Shown in pieces: positions 1 through 11,390 of a DNA stretch of 64,000 nt; the stretch's first letter is position 1, and each line of letters starts with the position of its first letter. Both the position numbers and the translations under genes were made by a program. The notes beneath the pieces were generated by a model. It was not told the origin of the DNA. It worked only from the letters and a program-made list of their open reading frames with translations, and searched no databases. Source of the stretch: Diphasiastrum complanatum. Lineage: Eukaryota > Streptophyta > Lycopodiopsida > Lycopodiales > Lycopodiaceae. Location: positions 25,683,922 to 25,747,921 of the forward strand of contig CM055112.1 in assembly GCA_029204225.1 (NCBI GenBank). The letters run 5' to 3'.

Positions 1-117
1 TGAACGATCACACATTTCGAAATCTTTCCAAAGAGGAGGAAGCGTAGCCATCGCGCCGAAGTGGAGAATCTAGAATATTCTCTCTGAAAGTTCTTATATT
101 CTCTCTACTTTTCGTCT

Positions 118-390
118 TGTCCATACCAATATCGGATTGACGTGCCAGAGATAAAGAAAACCAATAGTAGTCGTACATCCGCGCGTCATATCGATATCAC
201 ATATCAGTACAAATATTGGAACGACGCGCCAGAGGTAAAGAAAATTCAGAGCAGTCGTCCATTTGTGCGTCATACCAGTATCGCACATCTGTATCAATAT
301 CAGATCCACGCGCGTGAGCTAAAGAGAATCCCGAGTAGTCGTGCACCCGCGCGTCGTACCGATATCAGGTGTCCAACCAAAAATCTATAG
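118..390. repeat. 84-bp minisatellite, three diverged units
   Basis: Three head-to-tail units of about 84 bp are visible, each carrying a YQY-like stretch followed by a KK/KR-x3-SSR-like stretch when read on the plus strand. Because 84 is a multiple of three, the plus strand stays open through all three units (28-residue period), and the minus strand is open as well. The units differ by many substitutions, so the array is old. No start codon context, domain or neighbour supports a real gene here; the open frame may simply follow from the period. Confidence 0.75.
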
Positions 391-538
391 TTATGTGGTG
401 TGATAAATTTTGTGAGCCAGACTCATCTATCCAGTAATGACAACTCTAAGCGAGAGTGTCCCAACAATTAACTGATCAACATCAATACGATGATGATCAA
501 TATGAAGATGATACTGGTGAGAGTTCAAAATTGTTTTA

Positions 539-916
539 ATGACAAGTGATGAAGCCAAGGATACATGGTACATTGATAGTGGTGCATCCAAGCACATGAC
601 TTCAAGGAAAGAGTGGTTTTTAGAACTCAAGGAAACTGACAATGGTGATGAAGTTGGACAAGCTGATGTCAAATTGCTATATGTTAAAGGAGTTGGAGTG
701 GTACCAGTGAAGTTAGCCAGTGGGAAGATAAAGCAGATAAGCAATATGCAATATGTACCTGGCTTAGCTAACAATCTACCATCTGTTGGGACGATGGCTG
801 ATCAACAACTCGAGGTTGAGTTTGACGGTGACAAATGTCTTGTCAAAGACATCAAGAATCACTACAAAGTGATTGCTACAGGAGCTAGAGTCAACGGGAA
901 TCGACTCTACAATTGA
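539..916 (+). pseudogene. Ty1/copia protease fragment
   Basis: The frame carries the copia aspartic-protease signature WYIDSGASKHMTS followed by the usual downstream stretch with NMQYVPGLANNL and a GARVNGNRLYN end, which normally leads into the GAG-pre-integrase region. A stop lies just before the first ATG and the frame ends abruptly where the GACTCGAATTTTT minisatellite begins. Gag, integrase and reverse transcriptase are all absent. This is a truncated scrap of a polyprotein that would have processed Gag-Pol in a virus-like particle; the catalytic DSG triad itself is intact. Confidence 0.85.
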
Positions 917-1140
917 AAAGGATCGAATTTTTCTTATGACTCAAATTTTTCCACTTATTCGATTTTTTCTAACGACTCGAATTTTTTGAAAGATTGAATC
1001 TTTTTTAAGACTCGAATTTTTTCGAAGTCTCAAATTTTTGGAAAGACTCAAATTTTTCCGAAGACTCGAATTGGATCGAGTTTTTTCAAAACTCGAAAGA
1101 CACGGGTTAGGCCAGATTTGAACTTTTCTGATTTGCGTCC
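915..1140. repeat. Minisatellite of GACTCGAATTTTT units
   Basis: About ten degenerate units of 17-21 bp with the core GACTCGAATTTTT follow one another, with variants such as GACTCAAATTTTT and spacers like CCGAA. The same unit forms a second array near 21.84-22.06 kb. It starts right at the end of the copia protease scrap. Confidence 0.8.
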
Positions 1141-2099
1141 TAACTCGCATTCATATTTGTACCTTCCCAAAAAAACATTCATGGAAGTGGTGTGCACCAA
1201 TGGACACGTAGCACTTTTGTTTGGTTGTTATTTTGAATGAAACGAAGCACTTGGCAATCCAAAATGGATGTAGTTTATATCGTGTGGATAGTTTTTTTTT
1301 TATCCATGTGGTATCCATGGCCCCAAGTCTCTAAATTTTTCATGGATGATCCATGTGTGGATAATCCACGCAAATTTTTTTGACCAAAAAAAAAAATTTG
1401 ACGCGTGAACCAAAATATGGTTCGCTCCTAAACTAGATGTCGACTTCTTTTTTCTTTTTTGTGAGAGGGAGAAAAAGAGAGAAAAGATGGGAGTGAGGAT
1501 GAGATGAGAATGAATGTGAGTGAGAATATTGATAATGTTTAGGGTTTTTAGTCCATTGATAGATGTTAATTGTATGAGTTTTCTGATCATAATATTTTAG
1601 TATAAGTTTTAAGATCTTTTTTGTTTGTGATGTAGGCTTGGATATGAAAAATGGAAAAAGAGCTTTATTGCAAAGGATTGAAAGATCAAGTGCATGCAAA
1701 AGGAAAAGCAAAGATTGCAAAACAATGGAGATACAATAGTAAAGGTAAATTCACATTTATTTTGATTCATTTGATATTTAATTGATAACTTAATGTGTTA
1801 TCTATTGATGCATTGTACTGTGGTTTCCATTACTTTCCATTGTGCTTTCCATTACTTTCCATTGTGCATTCTAGCATGCAAATCATGTGCTAAAATAGAT
1901 GTGCATTAAATAGACTATACATTGCATTGAATTCATCAATAGATACATTTGCATTCAGTAGACTATACATTTGCATTCATAAACTAAAAATATATGCATT
2001 CAACATTTTCGCAAGAATGGTGTAGCGCCAAAACATTATATTGATTTTAAAAAAAAGTACATTGATGAGAAAATGAATTCCCTCTTCATACATTGCCTT
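1141..2099. other. No gene seen; low-complexity DNA
   Basis: The stretch holds poly-T and poly-A runs, a purine-rich tract near 1460-1530 and repeated TTTCCATTGTGCATT and GCATTCA short motifs near 1820-2000. The longer ORFs over it are antisense to low-complexity sequence. I see no coding signature. Confidence 0.5.
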
Positions 2100-3226
2100 C
2101 TACAAGGTCTTACATTCAATTTTAAAACTCAACTCATCATCACTTCCTCCCTCCTCGCTTCCTTCGTCTTGTAGGTGTACGTTGTCTTCAAACTCCCCTT
2201 TGCTCTCATCCATGTTCTCTTCCACATTTTGGTCCTCAATATTTTCCACATTTTCCTCCACATCACGAATGCTTAAAGTTGTAGAGCCTCTCAACAAAAT
2301 ATAATCAAAGATTTGATTAAATTGAGATTAAACTTACTTGCAAACCACAAAGTAAACAATCACAAAACAATAAAGGTTAAGAGTTTACGATTGGAAACAA
2401 TTTATGGGATTCCATAAAAGCTTTAAGGCCGACATATCCATGATTGTAACCTTGTTTGTACTCCGCCGCGGTCATGTGTCTTCCAAAATCGCTAAGCTAC
2501 ATTCAACAAAAAAACATAGTTTAGCAATACAATATAGTTTAACAATAAAAAACATTAACAATCTTACTACAAAAATAGAATCATAGTAAAAATATTGCAC
2601 TTACAAATTGGGCCTCTAGATTCCCCCTTTCTCCCGATCCCAAGTGACTTTGCTAACGTTGTTGTTCATACTTTTGGAGATTTTTTTGCAACAGTTCCTC
2701 TTTCACCTTCCTCCAATCTTGTTTGGAGCACCATCCAGGCTTCGTGGGATTCTTGGGATTCTTCACGGCTCTTCTCATCAATTGCCTTTTGTCTCGAATA
2801 CAAAGGCACATTGAATTCAAGGCCCAAGTCGGATTGAGAGAATCCAGAATATAAAGTCTCTAGTACTTTATTTTTATCTTGAAGCGATTGGGAGGACCAA
2901 TCGATCATGCAATCTTTACCAAAATATAAAGCAACTAAATCACGCCAACGGGCATGAACTACATTGCCACACATATTTTTTATAACTCCACCATGTGGAT
3001 TAAGATCATAATACACACTACATGATTCCTAGAAAGGGGCATCCTTGGAAGCTCTTCTCTCGGATGATTCACCGGAAGAAGATAACACAAGATTTTTTAT
3101 TCTATCTCTTTGTTGAGGAGATAGATTTTTAAACCAATCTTGATTATGTTCTTCGGGCCCCTCACGATCTCTTCTCCTAGATGGTCTCCCACTTGACCTT
3201 CCACTTGACCTACCACTTGAAGACAT
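2100..3226 (-). pseudogene. Degraded unknown gene, possibly element-derived
   Basis: Read on the minus strand, the N-terminal part (3226 to 3029) is rich in SSGR repeats and arginine, then has QDWFKNLSPQQRDRIKNLV. One TAG stop follows, and the same frame continues from 3028 to 2666 with GNVVHARWRDLVALYF and a charged, EKSREESQE-type segment. Further on, near 2480-2400, a short stretch reading TAAEYKQGYNHGYVGLKAF and a strongly acidic ORF (2297-2100) may be later exons. The shared frame across the stop argues for one decayed gene rather than two. I do not recognise the family. The basic serine-rich start and acidic end resemble proteins of some plant DNA transposons, but no transposase motif or terminal inverted repeat was found. 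Confidence 0.4.
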
Positions 3227-4315
3227 TGTATCAAAAAAAAGCTTTAAAAGTTAAAAAGTAGTGGAGTGAAAGAGTAGTGAAGAGTGTAAGATTAGAAGAG
3301 TAAGCAATGACAACAAAGCAATAGAAAGAGCAAGACCAATAACAAGTTATATGCTAAGCACTCCACTAAACTTCTTGAATCATTCCTCAATAGCTTTGTA
3401 CTCCTCTAGAAATCCTCTCTCCCCTCCCAAGAAAATGCCACCTCTGCTCTCTCTTTACAGTTAAAAAAAACGATTTATCTCTCTCTCGTATTTGTGGGCA
3501 TGGACCCCAAATATAATTAAGAATGAATTTAATTTTTGAAATCCATTTAATAATCATAATAAATGTTTGGAGTCCATAGGCTACATACAACAAGACCTTT
3601 TTAGTTAATATGTCTATTTGAAGAGGAGACTCTTAGTTAATTGTTTTGGCCTCATTTTTTCAACAAGTTTTGGCATTGTCTAGATTAAATGGCATTATCA
3701 TTCTCGTCTGACAAGGCTTCATATTCTTCTGACACTTCTCCGATCTCCAATTCACCAATTCACCAATTGGGGATGTTTCGAAATCATTTTCAATATCAAG
3801 ACGACTATCCAATATGATATGCAGGTCAATGGAGAGCACAACTAAAAGTGTCGAGGACTTGTACACTTTTAAGTCCTGCGAAAATTCAAAGTTGATCAAT
3901 GATGAGTCAATAAACAACATTGATCATGTTTTGAGCATATCATCTGAAAAGGATTTGTCTATTACTATGTGGAGACCAGGCTTCATATGTTGAAATTTCT
4001 TCGTTTGCACATTCTTGCAATTTTATTTGTAGTAGATCATTTTATTGAGATTTGTATCATGCAATTATTAGTCAATTTGGAAAGAATGTAAAAACATTGC
4101 AACTTCTAGAATAAATTGATGAATGGCCATTATTGCAAATTAGAGATGGTCTGTTTCTTAAAGATTTCAAAACTTTGTTTGAAAATTTGGAGAGTTTTAT
4201 CCCCCCATTTTTTGGTCAAAATTTGTCTCTCTCATGTTTATCTTGCGCTCCCATGTTTTAAAAAATATACAAAAAACTAGTTTTTTTTTGAGGATCTTTG
4301 AATGATCCACAAGAT
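3227..4315. other. No gene seen
   Basis: AT-rich sequence with no recognisable domain. Short ORFs at 3387-3593 and 3660-3920 (minus) have no motif and no homologue elsewhere in the window. Confidence 0.45.
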
Positions 4316-4319
4316 TGAT

Positions 4320-4862
4320 TGTGTGTTTGTTAAAAAATCTATTAGATACTTGTCATCAGAAAACAAGATCTAGTTTAGCAGCTTGATAGAAAACAAGTAG
4401 AGACAATCAGATCATTGATCATAAAATGAAATCCGACTTCACACGTGTGAAAATGAGGCTGTAGTACAGCCTGTAGACAGAGTTTAAAGTGTGCAAAAGC
4501 TTAGTTGCATTGGAATCAATCACAATCACCATACATAGAGAGAAAATCCAAGTTTCTCCTTGAGGCTCCAAAAAGTTTCTATCTTCTCACTATGGAGAAT
4601 GGGAATACATAGTAAAAGACACTTCCTTTGCAAAGTTAGGTGAAAATCCATCATGTAATAAGGAAGTAGACTCAACTTTCTTGCCCTAATCTGAAAACCC
4701 TATCCTAGTCCAAGAGTCATGCTTGGTAGGTGCATGGTGGGTACAAATCTCATCATAAATCATGGTCTAGGTCCTACAAAGTAGGATCACTACCAAATCG
4801 ACATAACCACTCCTCTTGACTCGTGGTAACCTACATTAGGTGTGGATTAACAAGTGGCACTT
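4320..4862 (-). mobile_element. 3' LTR remnant of minus-strand copia
   Basis: The segment around 4760-4830 matches 7870-7940 on the same strand (TCATGGTCTAG-TCCTACAAAGTAGGA and ACTACCAAAT-GACA-AACCACTCCTCT), as expected of two LTRs flanking the copia between them. It carries a TTCACACGTGTGAA palindrome near 4441, a motif shared with other LTRs here. The ends are eroded and the limits are approximate. Confidence 0.45.
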
Positions 4863-4910
4863 TGGCCATTCAAGTGTCTAACAAAAAATATTGACAAAAT
4901 ATACAATATT

Positions 4911-5850
4911 CTACATGGCTAGATTTGCCAATGTACGCAATTTTTCACACTCCTCAAATCTAGCCTTGAAAACAACAATACTTTTATCAATCACTCCAAT
5001 TGAAGATCTAAGCTTGACAAATGAATCTTTAGGTAAAGATTTAGTCAACAAATCAGCCAAGCAACTTGATGATGAAACATGTTGGAGCTTGATCTCTTTG
5101 GCTTGCACTCTCTCCCTCATGAAATGATGAGCAATCTCGATGTGGTTGCTCCTTGCATGGAACGTAGGATTAGTTGCAAATGATTGGGTTGATTGGTTGT
5201 CAAAACAATAGCCTTTTGAGCCACAAGGGTCAAGGCCTTGTATTCGGATTCTGTGGAAGATAAGGAGATGGTATCTTGCTTTTTGGAAAGCCATGATGCT
5301 ACTCCATCACATAGAAAGGTGGCAAAAACACTTGTTGATCTTCTATCCACTTTGTCACCTACAAAATCCAAGTCACTATAGGCTCTTAAGACAAGATTAA
5401 TCCCTCTATACAAAATGCCAAAATTCTTAGTAGATGAGATGCACCTAAGAACTCTTTTGGCCATCTTTTGATGTGAAACTAGAGGACTTTGCATGAATTG
5501 GCTTACCTTTACAACACTATAACTAAGATCAAGTCTAGTTATAGTTAAATAAATCAAGGAGCCAATAAGCCTTCTATATAATGTGATGTTCTCAAAGGAT
5601 GCTTCATCACCATCAATAGATGCTTTTACATGTTGCTCCATTGTTGTCTCAATGCCTTTACAATTCTTCATTCCAAATCTATCTAGGATAGATGTAGCAT
5701 ATTTAGATTGACAAATAAAGACAAAATCACATCCTCTAATAACCTCTATTCCAAGAATGAAGCTTAATAGGCCAAGATCTTTTGCTAAAGCAATTTTTAC
5801 ATCTCTAATTCCATCTAGATCATTACCACTCAAGATAATGTCATCTACAT
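4911..5850 (-). pseudogene. Copia reverse transcriptase tail and RNase H
   Basis: On the minus strand the sequence starts at the YVDD catalytic box of reverse transcriptase (around 5846-5835), then runs through LGIEV, the SQSKYATSIL stretch, LIYLTITRLDLSY and the RNase H region (YSDLDFVGD, SWLSKKQDTISLSSTESEY). It is closely related to the intact polyprotein at 44255-48235. The RNase H frame shifts near 5120-5290. About 95 residues of the RT core upstream of YVDD are missing: the sequence jumps from LVTIRLI to the YVDD box, and the join also changes frame. The element therefore cannot reverse transcribe. Confidence 0.9.
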
Positions 5851-6830
5851 AATGATCAACCTGATAGTAACAAGCTTAGCCACGGGAGCAAAAGTCTCAT
5901 CATAATCAATGCCTTTGGTTTGAGGTTTCTTCCCTTGAGGAAGATCCACAAGATCCCAAGTATGATTCTCAATGAGAGCGTCATACTCTACTTGCATAGC
6001 ATCCATCCATCTTTTAGCTTTACAAGCATCTTCATAGCATGTTGGCTCATCTAACATTGAAGTAAGAAAGGTGTAAGATGTGAAAGATGATGAGCCTTCT
6101 CTTTGTTCACCTTGACCATCATAGGTGAGCCTCAATGGCTCGGTCCTTGCCCTTGTAGATCTTCTTGGAGTTCTTGGAGTTCTTGGAGTTCTTGTATCTT
6201 GAGGTGGATCCTCAAGTTCTTCTTCACTTGAAAGCTCCTCCTCCATCCTATCATGATCCTTGGCATCAAGATGATTAGTAGAATTATCATCCAAATCACA
6301 AGCATGTCCTTCATAAAAAATAACATCCCTACTCACTATCACCTTGCTAGTGATGGGATTGAAGACTCTATATCCTTTGCTATTCTCACCATATCCCACA
6401 AAGATGCCTTTGATGAATGTTGCATCATCCTTCTTCCTCTTATCCAAGGACTGGTATACATAGCAAGTGGATCCAAAAACTTTGAGATCCTTGAGATTGG
6501 GCTTCTCTCCAAATAGAGCTTCAAATGGTGTGATTCCTCGAATGGCTTGGCTTGGCAATCTATTGCACAAATAATTAGCACAAGTTATTGCTTCACCCCA
6601 AAATGGTTTGGATAGAGAAGCATCTAGCCTTAAGGTCTTAGCACACTCACAAAGAGATCTATTTCTTCTCTCACTCAGTCCATTTTGTTGAGGGGTGTAT
6701 GGACATGACAACTCTCTCTTTATGCCATTAGAACTACAAAAGTCAATCAACTTATTGGAGATATATTCACCTCCATTATCACTCCTTGATACCTTAATCT
6801 TGGTACTAAGTTGATTTTCTTCTTCTCACA
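5845..6830 (-). pseudogene. Copia integrase and RT start, deleted copy
   Basis: The minus strand encodes the integrase catalytic core (SDNGGEY, then YTPQQNGLSERRNRSLCE carrying the catalytic Glu), the FWGEAITCANYLCNRLP stretch, the KGIFVGYGENSKGY motif, the acidic linker and the start of RT (WMDAMQVEYDALIENHTW, then FAPVAKLVTIRL). A second internal deletion removes about 30 residues of RT between GKKPQ and TKGIDYDETF. An ELEDPPQDTRTPRTPRTPRR segment shows a small in-frame repeat. It belongs to the same family as the element at 42.8 kb. Confidence 0.9.
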
Positions 6831-6831
6831 C

Positions 6832-7030
6832 TTTGACAAATGCTTGGGGAGTCCAACTGCAAGCTCCTTTGCAACCATAGATTCCATGGCTTTGAAGTTG
6901 GGGTGGCCCAACCTCTTGTGCCATTATTCCACCCTTGATAAATCCACCTTTGCCAAGTTAACACTCTCCACTACAATATTAGCATCAAGCTTAAACAATC
7001 TACCTTGCTTAAAGCCTTTGGCTATACATT
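6832..7030 (-). pseudogene. Copia GAG-pre-integrase remnant
   Basis: The minus strand reads KQGRLFKLDAN, SVNLAK, then WHKRLGHPNFKAMESM, the HHCC zinc-binding start of copia integrase, with a stop just before WHKRLGHPN. It joins Gag directly on one side and the integrase core on the other. The zinc knuckle, protease and part of integrase are missing. Confidence 0.8.
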
Positions 7031-7309
7031 CATCAAAGATTCCCAAGCCTCTTTAGTACTTTTACATGGTGATACTTCCCTCAAAAGATCATTGCCTACA
7101 TTCATATTAATACAGTGAAGTGCAAGCCTAGAACTCTTCTTGTATGTCACTAATTCATGTGCACCTAGAGGTTTATCTTCATCATCTATTAGAAACTCAT
7201 AAAGATCCTGGAGCACCATGAGTGACTCCATCCTCACTTTCCAAATAGCATAATTGGTAGAATTTAACCTCTCACTAGCTTCTAGAAGGTAGGCTCCCAC
7301 TAATCCCAT
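7022..7309 (-). pseudogene. Copia Gag N-terminus
   Basis: The frame has the copia Gag start seen elsewhere in the window: YLLEASERLNSTNYAIWKVR, then SRLALHCINMNVGNDLLREV and KEAWESL. I chose the Met at 7309 because it aligns with the start of the intact Gag at 44255; the open frame extends further upstream to 7390. About 90 residues remain before a deletion joins it to the pre-integrase region. Confidence 0.85.
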
Positions 7310-7399
7310 CTTACTAGTGAAATTTACACACAAGATATAGATTTGGTTGAGCTTGAAACTTACAAAGGTTTCTAACTTGTAGCGTTTCACTCAAATATT

Positions 7400-8030
7400 G
7401 ACTTCTAATCCAACAGATGGACTTGTAATCATAGTTCTATCAGATGGAATGAAGATAAGATGAAGTGAAAACTTAAGCAAATCTTGCCAATCTTGGCTAT
7501 TTTTCGACAATAGAATGACTCTATCTCTCTCTTTCACTTTGTACTTTCTAGACCTGGTTTCCACATTAAGAAAGTCTGAAATCAGCCTAGATTAATTAGT
7601 TATCATGAATGAAATCCAAAACTAATTAATGGCAAGTGATCTTGGTAGCTTATCCTAGGATTTGCACCAAAATTACATCAAACCAACACCAGAGGAAATT
7701 ACAATGATCCAATGAATATGGGGGTTTAAATGCTGGTTCAGAGTTGCCCACACGTGTAAACAGTATGGATTTTGATCCACAAAAAGTTTGGGATCAAATC
7801 CCCTCACCAATTCCAGGATACCAGCTCGCCCTTCCAATACTAGCTTTTTGCACCAAAAACTTGCTAAAATTGGATCATGGTCTAGATCCTACAAAGTAGG
7901 AATCACTACCAAATGGACACAACCACTCCTCTGTGAAAGTACTGTACTTTAGGACCATAAATGGATCTACAAAAGATCCACAAGAGTTATTGGATGCTTG
8001 CTTAACAATCTATCAAAAAACTAGACAATC
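7400..8030 (-). mobile_element. 5' LTR remnant of minus-strand copia
   Basis: This region shares the TCCTACAAAGTAGGA block with 4760-4830. Near 7985-8030 the reverse complement reads TTGATAGATTGTTAAGCAAG and CCAATAACTCT, resembling the LTR of the intact copia at 43570-43600. A CACACGTGT motif lies at about 7749. No clean primer-binding site is left between it and Gag. The limits are approximate. Confidence 0.45.
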
Positions 8031-8064
8031 TACAAAAATACAAAAGGATCAGTGACGGTGTTTT

Positions 8065-8215
8065 CTTGATTGTTCGGACACCTTCGACTATTCGGTCATC
8101 GTTGATTATTTGACCATCTTCGATTGTTTGGCCATCCTTGATAATTCGACCATCTCGGACCATCTGACCAGATTCAATTATTCTACCATACTCGAACAAT
8201 CGGCCGGGGTGGATC
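8065..8215. repeat. 18-bp minisatellite with hexapeptide periodicity
   Basis: About eight units of roughly 18 bp with the core GACCATCTTCGATTATTTG-like sequence. The minus strand stays open and reads as degenerate hexapeptides of the GRIIED / GQTIED type. The open reading is probably a by-product of the 18-bp period. Confidence 0.7.
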
Positions 8216-8402
8216 GACAACAAGTACATTGAATCATGCTCGGATAGAATTTCTAACTGAATCAGATACTGTCCGAAGGCGACTGCCAACAACACATAGT
8301 GTCTTAATCCTAATTGTAAATTACAGATTAGGCATTATTTTAATTAGTTAGCCATACATACATATCCCACTACTTATCAGTTGCTCAGTTAGCTGATCTA
8401 CT

Positions 8403-9010
8403 TTAGACATAGTTGGATCCATTACTTCGGTTGACAAAAATGATACTCTCTTCTGCCCATCTAGGAGTAGTATCTATTTGAAATAGGTATGTCTCAGGTA
8501 AATCATCATTTATCGGTTCTGTGACTTTTTTGATTGATGGTATCCTAGATAAATGATCGTCAAGAAAATGTTGCTTGCTTTTCCTTACAATAGTTTTAAA
8601 GTCGAATTCTAGATAGACAAGTAGCCATCTTGCTATACGACCAGTGTTGCATGGTTTATTCAACAGATATAGCAATGCTTGATGATCAGTATAGAATTTA
8701 AATTGATTTCCTAGCAGATAATGGCATAATTTTTGTACACATATGTCACTACTAATGCTTCTCTTTCAGTAGTGGAATCATTTACTTTAGTAGGGACTAA
8801 TGGTTGATTGAGGAAGCGAACCAGGTAATCTTTCTAGAATTCTCTCGGCTGTGTTAGAATGACTCCAATAGCATACTTATTAGCATCAGTATGAACATGG
8901 AATTCCAAATGATAGTTCAGTGCTCAAAGAATTGGTGGAGTGATAAGTGTGTGCTTCAAATCCTCAATTGTCTGTATTCTTTCTTTGGTCCATTTTGGAT
9001 CTGTAATTTT
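8403..9010 (-). pseudogene. Ty3/gypsy RNase H remnant
   Basis: Translating the minus strand gives, in order and with stops, PKWTKERIQTIEDLKH, LEFHVHTDANKYAIGVILTQ, a TEREALVVTYVYK-like stretch, then LLYLLNKPCNTGRIARWLL and FDFKTIVRKSKQHFLDDHLS. These are the landmarks of the gypsy RT-RNase H (the DAS-x-YAIGAVL box and the KPL/GRIARW stretch). Several stops and frame changes show it is dead. The preceding RT palm is not recognisable. Confidence 0.85.
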
Positions 9011-9221
9011 TTCATAAATTAATATTGATTTTCTGGCAAAATCAAGAATAAAAATGCAGGAATAGTTACAATTTCCTCTATCTTGGCATGTAGTGGTGGC
9101 AACTTAATTTCCTTTGGTATCTTCGTAAGATTTGATGATTGTGGATCTAATTAATGAAGTACTTTCTCATCAGTTGGTCCTTCATCAATCATTGTTAGCA
9201 TGATACCTTCATCTGTAATTT

Positions 9222-9662
9222 CTACAGACTCATTAATCGATGAGTTTGGTAGCCATTTTGTTCTGTTTCACTAGTAGTGTAATCAACTGATATCCTTTGA
9301 TCTCTATTACCAAAAATGATTCGTTCTTTTTCCAATCTTGTATAAGCTAACTTTTCATGTGGAAGATCTAGTATGACACAATCAACTACAAACTTAAGTC
9401 CTGTGATTTTAATGGGTATGTCATTGATATGTCCACATGGTTCGGTTGAAGTTTGATAAGCTAAGTTCAGCCGATACTTCGGTGGAACAATAGGTCCTAC
9501 TCCCCATTGTTTACCAAGAGATAGCGATGTGATGTTTACTCCCGACTCACTATCGATGATAGCAAGTACAAGAGCATAATCTTTATGACTCACTAGTAAG
9601 GTGATGCAGCCTCTTGCCTTTCTTGTTTGGAACAAGGTAGCATCAACTTGTTGGGCTTGCAT
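9222..9662 (-). pseudogene. Gypsy-type aspartic protease remnant
   Basis: A 146-codon frame contains ALVLAIIDSESGVNITSLSL, which aligns with the retropepsin active site (normally D-S/T-G), followed by a hydrophobic flap-like region and CVILDLPHEKLAYTRLEKER. The Gly of the catalytic triad appears as Glu, so the enzyme would be inactive. It lies upstream, in the minus sense, of the RNase H remnant, matching gypsy gene order, with the RT palm lost between. Confidence 0.65.
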
Positions 9663-9904
9663 TGGAATTTCCGGTTCATGGGGTATCTTAATATCCTCAT
9701 CTGGTTGACGTAATTTTTGGGTTATGATTTTGCATAAGGGTTTAAATAACTACGTATGGAAAGGCAAAGTGATTTGAAGATTGGATATGATCTCTATTCC
9801 CAATGGCTGTGGTAAGTGTTTTTGTTGAGTTTTCTCGGTTAATGGAATAAGTTCATTTTCATATTCTCATAGTAGCTCATCTTGAACTTGCTTATAAAGA
9901 CAAT

Positions 9905-10637
9905 AAATTCTTCTGTAGTAGAGTATGTAGCCTTTCATATAAAGCTTATGTTGCGTAGCTTTATTAAGTCAATAGAATTCGTTATTAATGTAAACTTGTA
10001 ATATTTTACCAACGATCTTCATAATACAAGATTTCCAGAAAATCAACTTCTAGAAAACGCAAGAAATTAGGGTGATGCAATAATCAATATAAAAAATTAT
10101 GTTGATATGTATAAGAATTTAATAATGATTGAGAAATACTTGTGTGATTTTTGTAGTTAAAAGAAGTAAAATGCCAAGCACTTTGTTAAAACTTTATTAT
10201 GGGCCATTGAAAGAATGTATCAAATCTTGGAGCCAAACTAATTATTTTCAGAATGTTAAATAAAACAAGAATGATGCGGCATACCACAAAGGCCTTGCCA
10301 TTAATTTGGTGTTTTAATATCTGTTAATATTTGACATGATAAATGACCATCAGTAACAATGCATAAACATCATTTTCTAAGTTTACATTGTTGTTTAGTA
10401 ATTGAAATGTTTTTTTTTTCTCATTTTGGACTTAAACATTGACTATTTTGTGATTTAAATAATCTCAAAATTGACTTAAGTCAACATTTATATTTTCACT
10501 ACTGACTATATAATATGAATGATTTTAGATTTTCAACAATTGTAGTCTTCATTTCAAGATAATAATTATCATCTTTATATTTGAGTATGTTTTTTTCACA
10601 ATCTCACAATCTATAGTCATAAAATTATTCACAATAA
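9905..10637. repeat. Dispersed ~740-bp repeat, copy 1
   Basis: This block matches 15861-16612 in the same orientation with scattered substitutions, starting at AATTCTT-TGTAGTAGAGTATGTA and ending at TATTCACAATA. It is AT-rich, has no ORF of note and no obvious terminal repeats. It may be a fragment of a non-coding element or a segmental duplication. Confidence 0.85.
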
Positions 10638-11390
10638 TGCAATTAATTTTCACAAAAGTAATGACAAATTTTATTATTAAGTATTTGTAGTTTTATAGCT
10701 CACTATAAAAATTTTAGATTAATGTTCATGATAGTCATCGTAAATTATATGATGAATATTTACGATTTCATGATGCACATTCACTTTCAAAAAATTAATA
10801 TTATAATCTATCGTTCATGATGCGATGAAAATAGTCATAAATTTTGTAGTTTTTGATTTCACAACTAAATGCACAAGAATGGGCACAATTTGTGCAATTA
10901 CAAATATCGTGATTCAATATTCACTAATTTCATAATTTGATATAATCTATAAAATTTATATTCAATATCAAGAAAAGACACGATTTATTATTTATGATTT
11001 AAGTTTCATAATTTGGGTAATTAGAATAGTCGTTGTTCAGTATTTACAATTGCACTATAAAAAATGTCAAGATTCAGTATCCATAGTTTGACAATCTACA
11101 AAAGTCATAAATGACTACTCACAATTTTACAATTTATTATTTACAAAGGCAGTTCACAATAATGGTATTCATCATTTAAAAGTACTTGTAATTTTATAAT
11201 CATTTTTCATAATGATGATGTTCACAATAAACACATAGATGATTGACAATGAACATTCATAGTCAAAGTTTTCAAACTTTTTCAAAGAATTATGATCAAT
11301 ATTCAGAATATCACGATAAATATTGACAACTTCACGACCAATATTTACAATTTTACGATCAATATTCACAGTTTCATGACAAGCTCTACC
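10638..11390. repeat. AT-rich degenerate repeats (CACAATTT / CACGATCAATATT)
   Basis: Loose units of about 23-24 bp recur, with cores such as TTCACAATTT and TCACGATCAATATT. They are clearest at 11280-11380, where the minus strand reads an octapeptide-like VNIDREV/VNIYRDI repetition. No gene is evident. Confidence 0.55.

Noticed and set aside
427-774. 115-codon minus-strand ORF over the first copia fragment
   Set aside because: Antisense shadow of the protease fragment.
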